This document shows positions 1 to 8,464 of a DNA stretch of 64,000 bases, piece after piece; the stretch's first letter is position 1; every line of letters starts with the position of its first letter. The notes beneath the pieces are model-generated. The model did no database searches. It was not told the origin of the DNA and was given only the letters and a program-made list of their open reading frames with translations. A program made the translations under genes and the position numbers. Source of the DNA: Larkinella knui (GTDB taxonomy: Bacteria > Bacteroidota > Bacteroidia > Cytophagales > Spirosomataceae); contig NZ_RQJP01000001.1 in NCBI RefSeq assembly GCF_003858645.1, forward strand, positions 186,001 through 250,000. The letters run 5' to 3'.

Positions 1-225
1 GGCATACGGACGCGTGGTGCATAAAAAATCATTGTGGGGCACGGTTTCCGTCAGCGACCCGCCCACCAGCGCTCCGTCTTTGATACGCCAGGTTTTGAGG
101 GTGTCGCCCTCCCAGCCCCGGAAGGTTTTGCCGTCGAACAACCGGACCGGTTTTTGGGGAAACCGGCTCATAAACCCCAGCAGCAGGGCGCCACCGACGA
201 CGATCGGGAAGAGTAAGGATTTCAT
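1..225 (-). CDS. DUF1080 (3-keto-disaccharide hydrolase-like) protein, N-terminal part only
   Basis: Seventy-five codons are visible; the 3' part lies beyond the left edge. The ATG is at 225. Residues 1-22 form a hydrophobic signal peptide, so the product is exported. Then comes LFDGKTFRGW, the opening of the DUF1080/3-keto-disaccharide hydrolase fold (a concanavalin-like beta-sandwich), followed by WRIKDGALVGG, also typical. Family members act on 3-keto-glycosides made by GFO/IDH-type oxidoreductases; the substrate cannot be told here. A second DUF1080 gene lies at 50671 and a ThuA-like gene at 2519. It is divergent from the histidine kinase, with about 150 nt between the starts. Confidence 0.8.
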   Translation of the reverse strand, partial: MKSLLFPIVVGGALLLGFMSRFPQKPVRLFDGKTFRGWEGDTLKTWRIKDGALVGGSLTETVPHNDFLCTTRPYA

Positions 226-331
226 GGATTCAGGAAGTCAAAAGGTTGCGGAATAGAGCGGCCGGTTGTAATTATTCAACTACAGACGCATTCAAAGGTA
301 GTTAAAATAGATTTTACGAACACGTATTGTA

Positions 332-339
332 TTCCTTTG
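332..339 (+). promoter_or_regulatory. Possible -7 element for the PAS kinase
   Basis: TTCCTTTG matches 7 of 8 positions of the Bacteroidota -7 consensus TAnnTTTG, in an AT-rich stretch. It lies 36 nt before the ATG at 376, which favours that ATG over the upstream TTG at 355. No clear -33 TTG at ideal spacing was found. Confidence 0.3.
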
Positions 340-375
340 TAAATTGAATTCAGTTTGTTCAGTAAGTGGTTTTTT

Positions 376-2457
376 ATGGAATATGCATCTGCCATTTCGT
401 CCCGGCATGATCTCTCCGGTGAGGGTGAAATGGGGGAGGTCATTCGGTCATTTGATTGGTCATCCAGTTCGATAGGCCCCCTGGAAAACTGGCCGGCCAG
501 CTTACATTCAACGCTGAGCCTGGTGCTGCATTGCCGGTTCCCGATGGCTTTATACTGGGGTCCCGATCGAATCTGCCTCTATAACGACGCCTATCGGGGC
601 ATGTTGAATGACGCAGCCCGTCAGCCGGCGGCTTTGGGCCAACCGGCCGAAACCGTCTGGGCCGAAAGCTGGCCCCTGGTCAAACCGCTGATCGATCAGG
701 CTTTCTCAGGAAGTGCCACCTGGAACGAAGATCAGCTTATTCCACGGATGCGGAACGGACAACTTCAGAATAGCTACTGGACTTCGAGCTACAGCCCGGT
801 GACCGGGGAGTCGGGCCAGCCGGCGGGCGTGTTGGTGACCTGCCTGGAAACAACGGAGCAGGTGGCGGTTCGAAAGAAAATTGAACTGAGCGAAACGCGG
901 CAGAAACTAGCCATCGAAGCGGCTGGTTTAGGAACCTTCGACTGGGACATGATCAAGTCGGAATTCGTGTTTTCGGAGCGGCTGGCCGCCATGTTTGGTT
1001 ATACCGAAAGCGCTCACCTGGTGCAGTCGAGCTTTAGTGACCGGGTTCATCCGGACGACCGGCAGCTGCGGTTGGAGGCCCATGCTGAAGCTGTTAAAAC
1101 CGGCCGGTTGTTTTACGAAGCCCGGTTTGTCTGGCAGGATCAATCGGTACACTGGATTCGGTTGAACGGAAAAATCCTCTACGACCCGCGTGGAGTTCCC
1201 AGCCGGATGTTTGGAACGACCATGGATATTACCGAACAAAAGGCGCAGGCGGATTGGCTTGAGAAACAGGTTGCGGAGCGCACACTGACGTTGCAAAGGA
1301 AAAACGAAGAGCTATCCCGGAGCGAGGAGCGGTATCACAAAATGGTCAATGAGGTTCAGGATTACGCCATTCTGTTGCTCGACCGGGACGGCACCATTCT
1401 CAACTGGAACCAGGGAGCAGAGCGAATCAAAGGGTATACCGGAGCGGAGATTATCGGAAAAAACTTTGTGATTTTTTACCGCCCGGAAGACCGTGAGAAA
1501 AATCTTCCGGGAAACTTGATCCGTGAAGCCTTCGAAAAAGGGCGGGCCAGGCACGAAGGCTGGCGGATTCGGAAAGATGGCAGCACGTTCTGGGGTAGTA
1601 TTGTCATCACGGCTTTGCACGATCAGCAGGGCGACATCATCGGTTTTTCCAAAGTTACCCGGGATTTGACAGAGAAGAAACTGGCGGAAGACCAGTTGCG
1701 GCAATATGCCCACGAACTCGAACTGCAAAACAAGGAACTGGAGCAGTTTGCGTACATCGCATCGCACGATTTGCAGGAGCCACTCCGGAAAATTCAGACG
1801 TTCTCGGAATTGTTGCGGGAAAATCTGGACAACGCCGAAACCGCTGATCGGTATTTGAGTAAAATCGACACCTCGGCCCAACGGATGTCGATGCTCATCA
1901 AGGAAGTGCTCAAGTATTCCCGGCTCTCGAAACTGTCGGAAGAATTTGTCAGGGTCGATCTTAACGAAATTCTGAGCAGTGTGCTGGTCGATTTTGAATT
2001 ATTGATCGAACAGAAAAAAGCCGTGGTCCGGACGGAGACCTTGCCCGTAATCGACGGAATTCCGCTCCAGCTGAATCAGCTTTTTTACAACCTCCTGAGC
2101 AACTCACTCAAGTTTTCGGAGCAATCACCGCACATCCAGATTACCTCAAAAATTCTTGCCGGGGATGAATTGCCAACGGAAACGGGCTTAAAAACCTCAC
2201 AAACGTATGCTCAACTCATCTTTAAGGACAATGGCATTGGCTTTGATCCGCAGTTTGCCCGCCAGATATTTACCATTTTTCAACGGCTAAACAACCGCAA
2301 CCGGTATAGCGGAACGGGCATTGGGCTGGCGTTGTGTAAAAAGATTGTCGACAATCACCAGGGTGCTATTTATGCCGAAAGTGCGGCCAATCAGGGGGCG
2401 GCCTTTTTTATTTACCTGCCCATCGCCCGAAAGGGAACCGATGAACCCGCCGGTTAA
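376..2457 (+). CDS. PAS-domain sensor histidine kinase
   Basis: A 693-residue sensor kinase without obvious membrane segments, so probably cytoplasmic. Residues about 20-165 form a PAS-like input module of the type beginning RSFDWSSSSIGPLENWP. A second PAS/PAC follows at about 176-290 (GLGTFDWD ... MDITEQ), a short coiled coil at 293-320 and a third PAS at 322-440 (YAILLLDRDGTILNWN). The HisKA domain carries the phospho-acceptor His near residue 464 (ASHDLQEPLRKI). The ATPase domain has the N box (NLLSNSLKFS) and G boxes (DNGIGF, GTGIGLAL). There is no receiver domain, so it needs a separate partner; the lone receiver at 3667 is a candidate but is not in the same operon. An upstream in-frame TTG at 355 is possible but less likely. 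Confidence 0.9.
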   Translation: MEYASAISSRHDLSGEGEMGEVIRSFDWSSSSIGPLENWPASLHSTLSLVLHCRFPMALYWGPDRICLYNDAYRGMLNDAARQPAALGQPAETVWAESWPLVKPLIDQAFSGSATWNEDQLIPRMRNGQLQNSYWTSSYSPVTGESGQPAGVLVTCLETTEQVAVRKKIELSETRQKLAIEAAGLGTFDWDMIKSEFVFSERLAAMFGYTESAHLVQSSFSDRVHPDDRQLRLEAHAEAVKTGRLFYEARFVWQDQSVHWIRLNGKILYDPRGVPSRMFGTTMDITEQKAQADWLEKQVAERTLTLQRKNEELSRSEERYHKMVNEVQDYAILLLDRDGTILNWNQGAERIKGYTGAEIIGKNFVIFYRPEDREKNLPGNLIREAFEKGRARHEGWRIRKDGSTFWGSIVITALHDQQGDIIGFSKVTRDLTEKKLAEDQLRQYAHELELQNKELEQFAYIASHDLQEPLRKIQTFSELLRENLDNAETADRYLSKIDTSAQRMSMLIKEVLKYSRLSKLSEEFVRVDLNEILSSVLVDFELLIEQKKAVVRTETLPVIDGIPLQLNQLFYNLLSNSLKFSEQSPHIQITSKILAGDELPTETGLKTSQTYAQLIFKDNGIGFDPQFARQIFTIFQRLNNRNRYSGTGIGLALCKKIVDNHQGAIYAESAANQGAAFFIYLPIARKGTDEPAG

Positions 2458-2518
2458 ACTGGGGAGCCAGCCGGTTTTCCAGCAGCACGAACGCTCCTCA
2501 CGCCCTCCAGTAAGGATC

Positions 2519-3445
2519 TTAGTGGGGGCACTGATTCAGGCCCATTTCTTCTTTTGAAGGCGTTGCGGAAGGAACACCGTTGGCCGGGACGTCCACTTTT
2601 GCAATCCAGACAATGGCATTCAGAACCAGTTTCCGGAAATTATCATCGGCCCAGACGCGGTGGTAATGACCACCGGTAATTCCGAAGCCCCGGCCACCGT
2701 CGGGCCGTTCGCGGCACCACGATGTGTGCTGCGGTTTTCCGGCTTCGTTCCGAACCGCTGCATTGTTCTCGTGGGGGCCATCTTTCCGGTCCAGGGTCGA
2801 AGCCGGGGGAATGGCGGTGAGCAGAGGGGTGACGCCATCCATTTGAGGTCGGAAACGCATGTGGTAATACCACTCGTCGTTGATGGTAAACGGTTTGACG
2901 CCCCGGGTAATCGGGTGAGCAGGCAGGGTTTTGTATTCGGCGGTCCAAACCGGGTTCACCGACCAGAAGGTTTCGAAATACCCACCAATCCAGTTCAGGA
3001 AATAAGTCCCGGCGGTGCCCTTAGGAACTTCAACGGCGTAGTGAATACAAGCCAGACCGACGCCTTTTTTCATCAGTGCCTGGACTGCTTCAAGGTGCTG
3101 GTTGATGAGGTGACCTTCTCCGCCGTCGCCGTAAATCACAACGGCGGCTGCGTTGTCGAACGCCTTCGGATGGGCCGGCCAGCCTTCCGTAAAGACGTCT
3201 GCTTCGAGGGCGGGCATCGTTTCATTCAGGCGTTTCGCTAACAAAAGACAACCCGCTTTGTGTTCATGCTCACCGGCACCGTGGCTACAACTGCCCGCAA
3301 TGAACACCACGCGCTTTTTAGCCGGTGCCGAAGCAACGGAATGGGGGATGGGTTCAGCTAAAAACCGGAAGTTTGGAAAAACGGCCGTTAACAGACTTCC
3401 CAGCGTTATGACACTAACGATGGAGAGTGAAAAAAAAGCACGCAT
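2519..3445 (-). CDS. ThuA-like domain protein, exported
   Basis: 308 residues with a hydrophobic N-terminus (about 1-24). A ThuA-like, glutamine-amidotransferase-like fold covers about 43-275: KRVVFIAGSCSHGAGEHEH, then VVIYGDGGEGH, GLACIHYAVE, and an HPITRGVKPF...DEWYYHMRF segment typical of this family in Bacteroidota and Planctomycetes. ThuA-type proteins are linked to trehalose and 3-keto-sugar breakdown, often beside DUF1080 proteins and oxidoreductases; the exact reaction here is unknown. It converges on the kinase with a 61-nt gap. Upstream it faces the response regulator across a 221-nt divergent spacer. Confidence 0.85.
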   Translation of the reverse strand: MRAFFSLSIVSVITLGSLLTAVFPNFRFLAEPIPHSVASAPAKKRVVFIAGSCSHGAGEHEHKAGCLLLAKRLNETMPALEADVFTEGWPAHPKAFDNAAAVVIYGDGGEGHLINQHLEAVQALMKKGVGLACIHYAVEVPKGTAGTYFLNWIGGYFETFWSVNPVWTAEYKTLPAHPITRGVKPFTINDEWYYHMRFRPQMDGVTPLLTAIPPASTLDRKDGPHENNAAVRNEAGKPQHTSWCRERPDGGRGFGITGGHYHRVWADDNFRKLVLNAIVWIAKVDVPANGVPSATPSKEEMGLNQCPH

Positions 3446-3666
3446 AGCAAGTAGGTTGTGGGAATACCGATGAAAGTAGCCCGTTGTCGGGAACTACTTG
3501 AAATCGGGGTCTGATTGGCACAGATTTAGCGGGAAGTGTGGATCCGGACCGCAAACCATTTACAAACTTTCTGAAGAATTGGTCTGGTATTTGTATGGAA
3601 AATAAATAGTAATAATTCAAGTGACGGTAGCACTCCTGCATCCTTATTCTATTTTGTGATTAGCAA

Positions 3667-4038
3667 ATGAAAAAGTCAGTATTGGTTGTTGAAGATCAAT
3701 CGTCTCAACGCAAAATAATGGTTGAAGCCCTGCAACGGGCCGGTTATACCATTTACCAGGCTGCCGATGTACAACAAGCGATTAGTCTGATTCAACAGCA
3801 AAAACCGGATGTGGTGGTGGTTGACATGCACTTACCCAGCGGTGACGGCGGGGATGTTATACGGGAAGGCCGGAAAGTTGCCGGTTCACCCATTGCCATT
3901 ATAGCGGTTTCGATTGATCTGGCCATTCTGCATCAGAACCTGACCTCCATTCATCCGGCCGATGCGTATTTGTCTAAACCTTTTCATCCCCGGGAGCTTC
4001 TAAAGATTGTGGAGGAGTTGGTGGGGGTATCACTATAG
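3667..4038 (+). CDS. Single-domain response regulator (CheY-like)
   Basis: 123 residues forming one receiver domain with no output domain. The acidic pocket is in VLVVEDQ, the phospho-acceptor Asp in VVVVDMHLPSGDGG, a Ser in the switch position (IIAVSID) and the conserved Lys in LSKPFHP. It may relay phosphate from a kinase such as the one at 376, or act by protein contact. The last 65 nt overlap, on the other strand, the end of the 93-residue reading frame at 3974. Confidence 0.85.
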   Translation: MKKSVLVVEDQSSQRKIMVEALQRAGYTIYQAADVQQAISLIQQQKPDVVVVDMHLPSGDGGDVIREGRKVAGSPIAIIAVSIDLAILHQNLTSIHPADAYLSKPFHPRELLKIVEELVGVSL

Positions 4039-4255
4039 TTCGTTTGAAGCCCATATGGATCAGTTGCATGCCCACTTCCTGCGCAACGACCCAGTATTGA
4101 AGCTCATTATTGGTAACAATCCAGAAGTTATCTGTCTCAAAGTTATTGAGTTGGATCCACGACAGGGCCTGAACGGGATTGTCAAATATAACCAGAGGAG
4201 TATCTATCGTAGTCGGTAGTGCCTGCAATACTGTATACCAGGTATCTTCATTCAT
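3974..4255 (-). CDS. Small hypothetical protein, 93 residues
   Basis: I do not recognise the family. The composition looks like a real folded protein (many Trp, Ile and Asn; segments such as TPLVIFDNPVQALSWIQ and NFWIVTNNELQYWVV), but the last 20 residues are Pro-rich and antisense to the end of the response regulator. The start at 4255 is an ATG. It lies 51 nt downstream of the 60-residue membrane protein on the same strand, so the two may be co-transcribed. It could be a spurious frame; homologues would decide. Confidence 0.45.
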   Translation of the reverse strand: MNEDTWYTVLQALPTTIDTPLVIFDNPVQALSWIQLNNFETDNFWIVTNNELQYWVVAQEVGMQLIHMGFKRTIVIPPPTPPQSLEAPGDEKV

Positions 4256-4306
4256 AGGTCGTGGAATAGAAATGACAATAAATTGGGTAATGACCCATCG
4301 AGCGCG

Positions 4307-4489
4307 TTAAAATCGTTCAATAGAGGCCCATCCCAATAAAATAGCTACAAATCCGATGACCAGGGCTGCAACCAGCCGACGGGTCTTGTGGAGCGGCCTG
4401 GGTGATTTCTGGAAGGCGGAATAGGCATAATAGCCTGCTACAAAACCATACAGGAAAACCGAAACTCCGATAAAGTAAATTCCCTGCAT
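4307..4489 (-). CDS. Small two-helix membrane protein
   Basis: 60 residues: a hydrophobic helix at about 4-24 (YFIGVSVFLYGFVAGYYAY), a short basic loop (SPRPLHKTRR), then a second helix at 40-55 (LVAALVIGFVAILLGW). The pattern is that of a two-pass inner-membrane protein with the basic loop inside. Function unknown. It is divergent from the GH116 gene, with 195 nt between the starts. Confidence 0.6.
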   Translation of the reverse strand: MQGIYFIGVSVFLYGFVAGYYAYSAFQKSPRPLHKTRRLVAALVIGFVAILLGWASIERF

Positions 4490-4653
4490 TGGATGATGAA
4501 AGTGTTAAACTGTGAGTGTAATTACCTGGTATAATTACTTATGCATCAAAATACATGCCATTTCCGATGCGTATAGCCAGAAACCTTCTCCGCTAAAAAA
4601 AGTATCGGGCGCAATCGGAAAGGCAGTTTTTCTTCAATGCTCATCCTCTTTTG

Positions 4654-4661
4654 TACCTTTA
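4654..4661 (+). promoter_or_regulatory. Possible -7 element for the GH116 gene
   Basis: TACCTTTA matches 7 of 8 positions of TAnnTTTG. It lies 23 nt before the ATG at 4685 and downstream of an alternative in-frame ATG at 4637. A transcript starting near 4668 would exclude 4637 as the start, agreeing with the signal peptide that begins at 4685. Confidence 0.3.
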
Positions 4662-4684
4662 CCGGAATCTTATCTCCTGACCCA

Positions 4685-7273
4685 ATGACTAAGTACCGAT
4701 TCTTCATTTTCCTGCTCTTTAGCAGCGGGACGATCTTTGCGCAGTGGCACCCTTCGCCCTGGCCGGTTCTGAAGCAGTACGACCGGAATCATCTCTACAA
4801 CATTGCCCTGCCGCTGGGCGGCATCGGCACCGGAACGGTTTCGCTGGGTGGTCGCGGAGAACTGCGCGACTGGGAGATTATGAACAAACCCGCCAAAGGC
4901 TTCAGCACCGTTACGGTTGGAAATAATGCCCCTTTTTTTGCCATTAATGTGCAGCGGTCGGGCGGAAAGCCCCTCACAAAAGCACTGATTGGCCCGCTCG
5001 ACCCCGCCGAATACCTGCATTACGAAGGTCGGCCGGTCAACCAGCATGGATTCCCGCGTTTTACAGAAGCGTCCTTTGATGCCGCCTATCCGTTCGGGCA
5101 GGTTCATTTGGCGGACCCGAAAATGCCGGTGAAGGTGACGATCAAAGGCTTCAATCCCTTCATTCCCGGCAACGCCGATGCGAGTGGCATACCGATTGCC
5201 GTGCTGGCCTACGAGGTGACCAATACCGGTTCGGAGCCCCTGACGGTTTCGGTGTGTGGTTCGATGCGCAATTTTATCGGGAAAGATGGCAGCCAGTATC
5301 GGAAAGACTGGAAGGGTGATGTGGTTCCGATCGGGGCTAAAAAGAACGTAAACGTGTATAAAACCGCTGCCGGTATTCAGGGAATTTACATGTTCTCCGA
5401 TAGTGTAAACCGGCAGGACCCGGCCTGGGGCACCATTGCCCTGACGACCAACCAGACGGAGGGGGTGAGCTACCGCACGTCGTCGCGGTCGAATGACTGG
5501 GAAAATGCCATGCTCGATTTTTGGGATGATTTCAGCGCGGATGGCAAACTTACCGAAAAAACACAACCGGTTGACGATGATCCGCTGGCGTCGCTGGCCG
5601 TCCAGAAACCGATTGCGCCCGGCCAAACCCAGACCTTCACATTTTTTATCACCTGGAATTTTCCGAACCGGCTGGCCTGGTCGTCGTTCTCGTTGCAGCC
5701 GGGGAAAGACGCCATCGGCAATTATTACTCGACGCAGTATGCCGATGCCTGGGATGTGATTCAAAAAACACTGCCGCAGTTACCGGTTTTGGAACAGAAA
5801 ACGCTCCGGTTTGTGAATGCATTTTTGGCCAGCACCTATCCGGAAGTGATCAAAGAAGCGGCCCTTTTCAACCTGGCAACGCTCCGGTCGCAAACCGTTT
5901 TCCGGATTCCCAGTGGCCACATGATGGGTTGGGAAGGGGTTTTTGACGAGAATGGCTCCTGTTTTGGTTCCTGTACCCACGTCTGGAATTATGAACAGGC
6001 GACGGCTTTTCTGTTCGCCGATTTGTCACAGTCGATGCGGGACATTGAATTTAACTACGCGACCAGCGACGCCGGAAAAATGAGCTTCCGGGTCATGTTG
6101 CCACTGACAAAAGCCCAGGAGTGGAAAAATGCCGCTGCCGACGGGCAAATGGGGACCATTCTGAAGTTTTACCGCGACTGGCAACTTTCCGGTAATTCCG
6201 AATTTCTGCGGAAAAACTGGGAACAGGTCAGGAAAGTGATGCAGTATGCCTGGATACCGGGTGGTTGGGACGGCAATCAGGATGGTGTGATGGAAGGCCG
6301 GCAGCACAATACGATGGACGTGGATTATTACGGCCCTAACCCGCAAATGGGGTTCTGGTATCTGGGTGCCCTGAAAGCCACTTCCGAAATGGCAACCGTC
6401 ATGAAAGACCCGGCGCTGGCCCGAAAATGTACGGATTTGTTCCGAAAAGGAAGTGCCTGGATGGACCAGAACCTGTTCAACGGCGAGTACTACGAACATA
6501 AAATCACCGATCCAAAAACGTTTGCCTTTCTGAATTGGGAAGGCAATCCGGGCGTGGCGATTCCCGATTATCAGTTGGGAAAAGGCTGCCTGGTCGATCA
6601 ACTGGTGGGCCAGATGATGGCGCACATGATGGGGTTGGGGTATCTGGCCAAACCGGAACACATTCAGACGTCGTTGCAGAGTGTGATGAAATACAATTAT
6701 CTGGACAATTTTGCCGACCATTTCAACAACATGCGGTCTTATGTGCTGGGCGATGAAGCCGGGTTGCTGATGGCCAGCTGGCCCAAAGGACGCTTAAACG
6801 TGCCGTTTCCGTATTTTGCCGAATCCATGACCGGTTTTGAATACACGGCCGCCGTGGGCATGCTGTACGAAGGCCAGACCGAAAATGCGCTCAAATGCAT
6901 CAAAAGTATCCGCGACCGGTTCGACGGTCGTAAACGAAACCCGTTTAATGAACCGGAATGCGGGCATCACTATGCCCGTTCGATGACCAGCTGGAACGCC
7001 GTGCTGGCCTGGAGCGGTTTTCTGTATTCCGGCGTCACGGAAACGATGACGTTTACAGCCAAAACCGGAACCTATTTCTGGTCGAACGGGTCGGCCTGGG
7101 GCACCTGCACGATCGCACCGGAGGGGACAGCAAGCCGGGTGACGTTGCAGGTTCTGGACGGAAAAATCCGTCTCCGGCAATTTGCGCTTCAGGGTGCCGG
7201 AAAACACACGTTTAAACAGAGCCAGGAAGTGGCAGAGCCGAAAACGCTGGCGTTTACCGTCGGTCGGCCGTAA
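4685..7273 (+). CDS. Glycoside hydrolase family 116 (GBA2-type beta-glucosidase), secreted
   Basis: 862 residues from the ATG at 4685, which opens a signal peptide (MTKYRFFIFLLFSSGTIFA). The N-terminal beta-sandwich domain starts with LPLGGIGTGTVSLGGRGELRDW, the hallmark of GH116, and extends to about residue 330. The (alpha/alpha)6 catalytic domain covers about 380-790. By analogy with characterised GH116 enzymes, the nucleophile is probably the Glu in CTHVWNYEQ and the acid/base the Asp in QHNTMDVDYYGPNP. Family activities include beta-glucosidase, beta-xylosidase and glucosylceramidase; the substrate here is not known. It probably acts in the periplasm. Confidence 0.9.
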   Translation: MTKYRFFIFLLFSSGTIFAQWHPSPWPVLKQYDRNHLYNIALPLGGIGTGTVSLGGRGELRDWEIMNKPAKGFSTVTVGNNAPFFAINVQRSGGKPLTKALIGPLDPAEYLHYEGRPVNQHGFPRFTEASFDAAYPFGQVHLADPKMPVKVTIKGFNPFIPGNADASGIPIAVLAYEVTNTGSEPLTVSVCGSMRNFIGKDGSQYRKDWKGDVVPIGAKKNVNVYKTAAGIQGIYMFSDSVNRQDPAWGTIALTTNQTEGVSYRTSSRSNDWENAMLDFWDDFSADGKLTEKTQPVDDDPLASLAVQKPIAPGQTQTFTFFITWNFPNRLAWSSFSLQPGKDAIGNYYSTQYADAWDVIQKTLPQLPVLEQKTLRFVNAFLASTYPEVIKEAALFNLATLRSQTVFRIPSGHMMGWEGVFDENGSCFGSCTHVWNYEQATAFLFADLSQSMRDIEFNYATSDAGKMSFRVMLPLTKAQEWKNAAADGQMGTILKFYRDWQLSGNSEFLRKNWEQVRKVMQYAWIPGGWDGNQDGVMEGRQHNTMDVDYYGPNPQMGFWYLGALKATSEMATVMKDPALARKCTDLFRKGSAWMDQNLFNGEYYEHKITDPKTFAFLNWEGNPGVAIPDYQLGKGCLVDQLVGQMMAHMMGLGYLAKPEHIQTSLQSVMKYNYLDNFADHFNNMRSYVLGDEAGLLMASWPKGRLNVPFPYFAESMTGFEYTAAVGMLYEGQTENALKCIKSIRDRFDGRKRNPFNEPECGHHYARSMTSWNAVLAWSGFLYSGVTETMTFTAKTGTYFWSNGSAWGTCTIAPEGTASRVTLQVLDGKIRLRQFALQGAGKHTFKQSQEVAEPKTLAFTVGRP

Positions 7274-7384
7274 ACGGAATTCGGAACAAAACGAAACGCT
7301 CGCCACCCGATCTCTCAATTTTCATTGTTCAGTATTCATTTAACTCCTAACTTGCCGCCAAACGTTACCAATTAGCAGGAACTC

Positions 7385-8380
7385 TTGATTATTGAAACTC
7401 GCGCCTACGCCCGCGCCGGGCTGTTAGGTAATCCATCCGACGGTTTTTTTGGCAAAACGATTTCGATTTCCGTTCGAAACTTCGGCGCATCGGTATCGCT
7501 TTATGAGTCGCCCGAACTGAATATCGAACCCCAGGAACAGGACACCAACTCATTTCGGAGTATTTACCATTTGCGGGATGCTGTAGCTTCGTTGGGCTAT
7601 CACGGCGGTGTGCCACTCATTAAAGCGGCTCTTAAACGCTTCTGTGAATACTGCGATCAGCTCGGCATCCGGCTTCCCAACAAGAACTTTACCATCCGGT
7701 ATAGTACGTCCATCCCACGTCAGGTGGGGCTTTCCGGCTCCAGTGCCATTATTGTGGCTACGTTTCGGGCATTGATGAAATTCTATCAGGTCGACATCCC
7801 GCTGCCGCAGCTACCGACGCTGGTACTGAAAACCGAATCGGAAGAACTGGGCATTACTGCCGGGCTTCAGGACCGGGTGATTCAGTGTTACGAAGGCTGT
7901 GTCTACATGAATTTCGACCGTGAACTACTGGAACAATGCGGCCACGGGTATTACGAACCCATCGAGCCGCGTTTGTTACCCAAATTATATATTGCTTACA
8001 AAACATCACTGGGCAAGCAGTCGGGCCGGATTCACAACGATGTACGCTCGCGCTGGGACAAAGGGGAAGAGCTGGTTGTCAAGACCTTGCAGGATATTGC
8101 CGACGTGGCCCGCCAGGGTCACGAAGCCTTGCTGAACCACGATACCGACCGGCTTCACGACCTTGTCAACGAAAACTTTGACCTCCGCCGGCGGATTTAC
8201 AACATTACGGAAAGCAATCTGGAAATGATTTCGGCGGCCCGGCGCATCGGAGCCTCGGCTTCGTTTGCGGGTTCGGGTGGGGCTATTGTCGGTATTTACA
8301 AAGACGATGATATGCTCAACCGCCTGTTTATTGAAATGAAACACCTGAACGCCCGCGTCATCAAGCCATACGTAGTTTAA
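7385..8380 (+). CDS. Glucuronokinase-like GHMP kinase
   Basis: 331 residues, starting at a TTG preceded by GCAGGA; no in-frame ATG offers an alternative near the N-terminus. The sequence follows plant glucuronokinase closely from memory: ARAGLLGNPSDGFFGKTI at the N-terminus, the ATP-binding IPRQVGLSGSSAI at about 110-122, ELGITAGLQDRVIQCYEG, NENFDLRRRIYN, and the C-terminal SFAGSGGAIVGIY. The family phosphorylates D-glucuronate to glucuronate-1-phosphate with ATP. The next gene encodes a UTP-sugar-1-phosphate uridylyltransferase, so together they could make UDP-glucuronate by salvage. The two are probably co-transcribed; the 84-nt gap holds an inverted repeat. Confidence 0.8.
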   Translation: MIIETRAYARAGLLGNPSDGFFGKTISISVRNFGASVSLYESPELNIEPQEQDTNSFRSIYHLRDAVASLGYHGGVPLIKAALKRFCEYCDQLGIRLPNKNFTIRYSTSIPRQVGLSGSSAIIVATFRALMKFYQVDIPLPQLPTLVLKTESEELGITAGLQDRVIQCYEGCVYMNFDRELLEQCGHGYYEPIEPRLLPKLYIAYKTSLGKQSGRIHNDVRSRWDKGEELVVKTLQDIADVARQGHEALLNHDTDRLHDLVNENFDLRRRIYNITESNLEMISAARRIGASASFAGSGGAIVGIYKDDDMLNRLFIEMKHLNARVIKPYVV

Positions 8381-8389
8381 ATTCATTGC

Positions 8390-8459
8390 GTGAATGAGCG
8401 ATTGAGTGATTGGGCAAAACGTTCAGTCGCCAGCTGTGATCGCTCATTCACTCATTCAC
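8390..8459 (+). repeat. Inverted repeat between glucuronokinase and galU
   Basis: Arms 8390-8410 and 8439-8459 match at 18 of 21 positions, including a perfect outer block (GTGAATGAGCGAT at 8390 against ATCGCTCATTCAC at 8439). The loop is 28 nt. The repeat starts 9 nt after the kinase stop and ends 5 nt before the galU ATG, so a folded mRNA would place a stem beside the translation start. Confidence 0.7.
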
Positions 8460-8464
8460 TCACT

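Noticed and set aside
4670-6721. 364- and 231-residue minus-strand frames inside the GH116 gene
   Set aside because: Antisense shadows without signal peptide, motif or plausible start.
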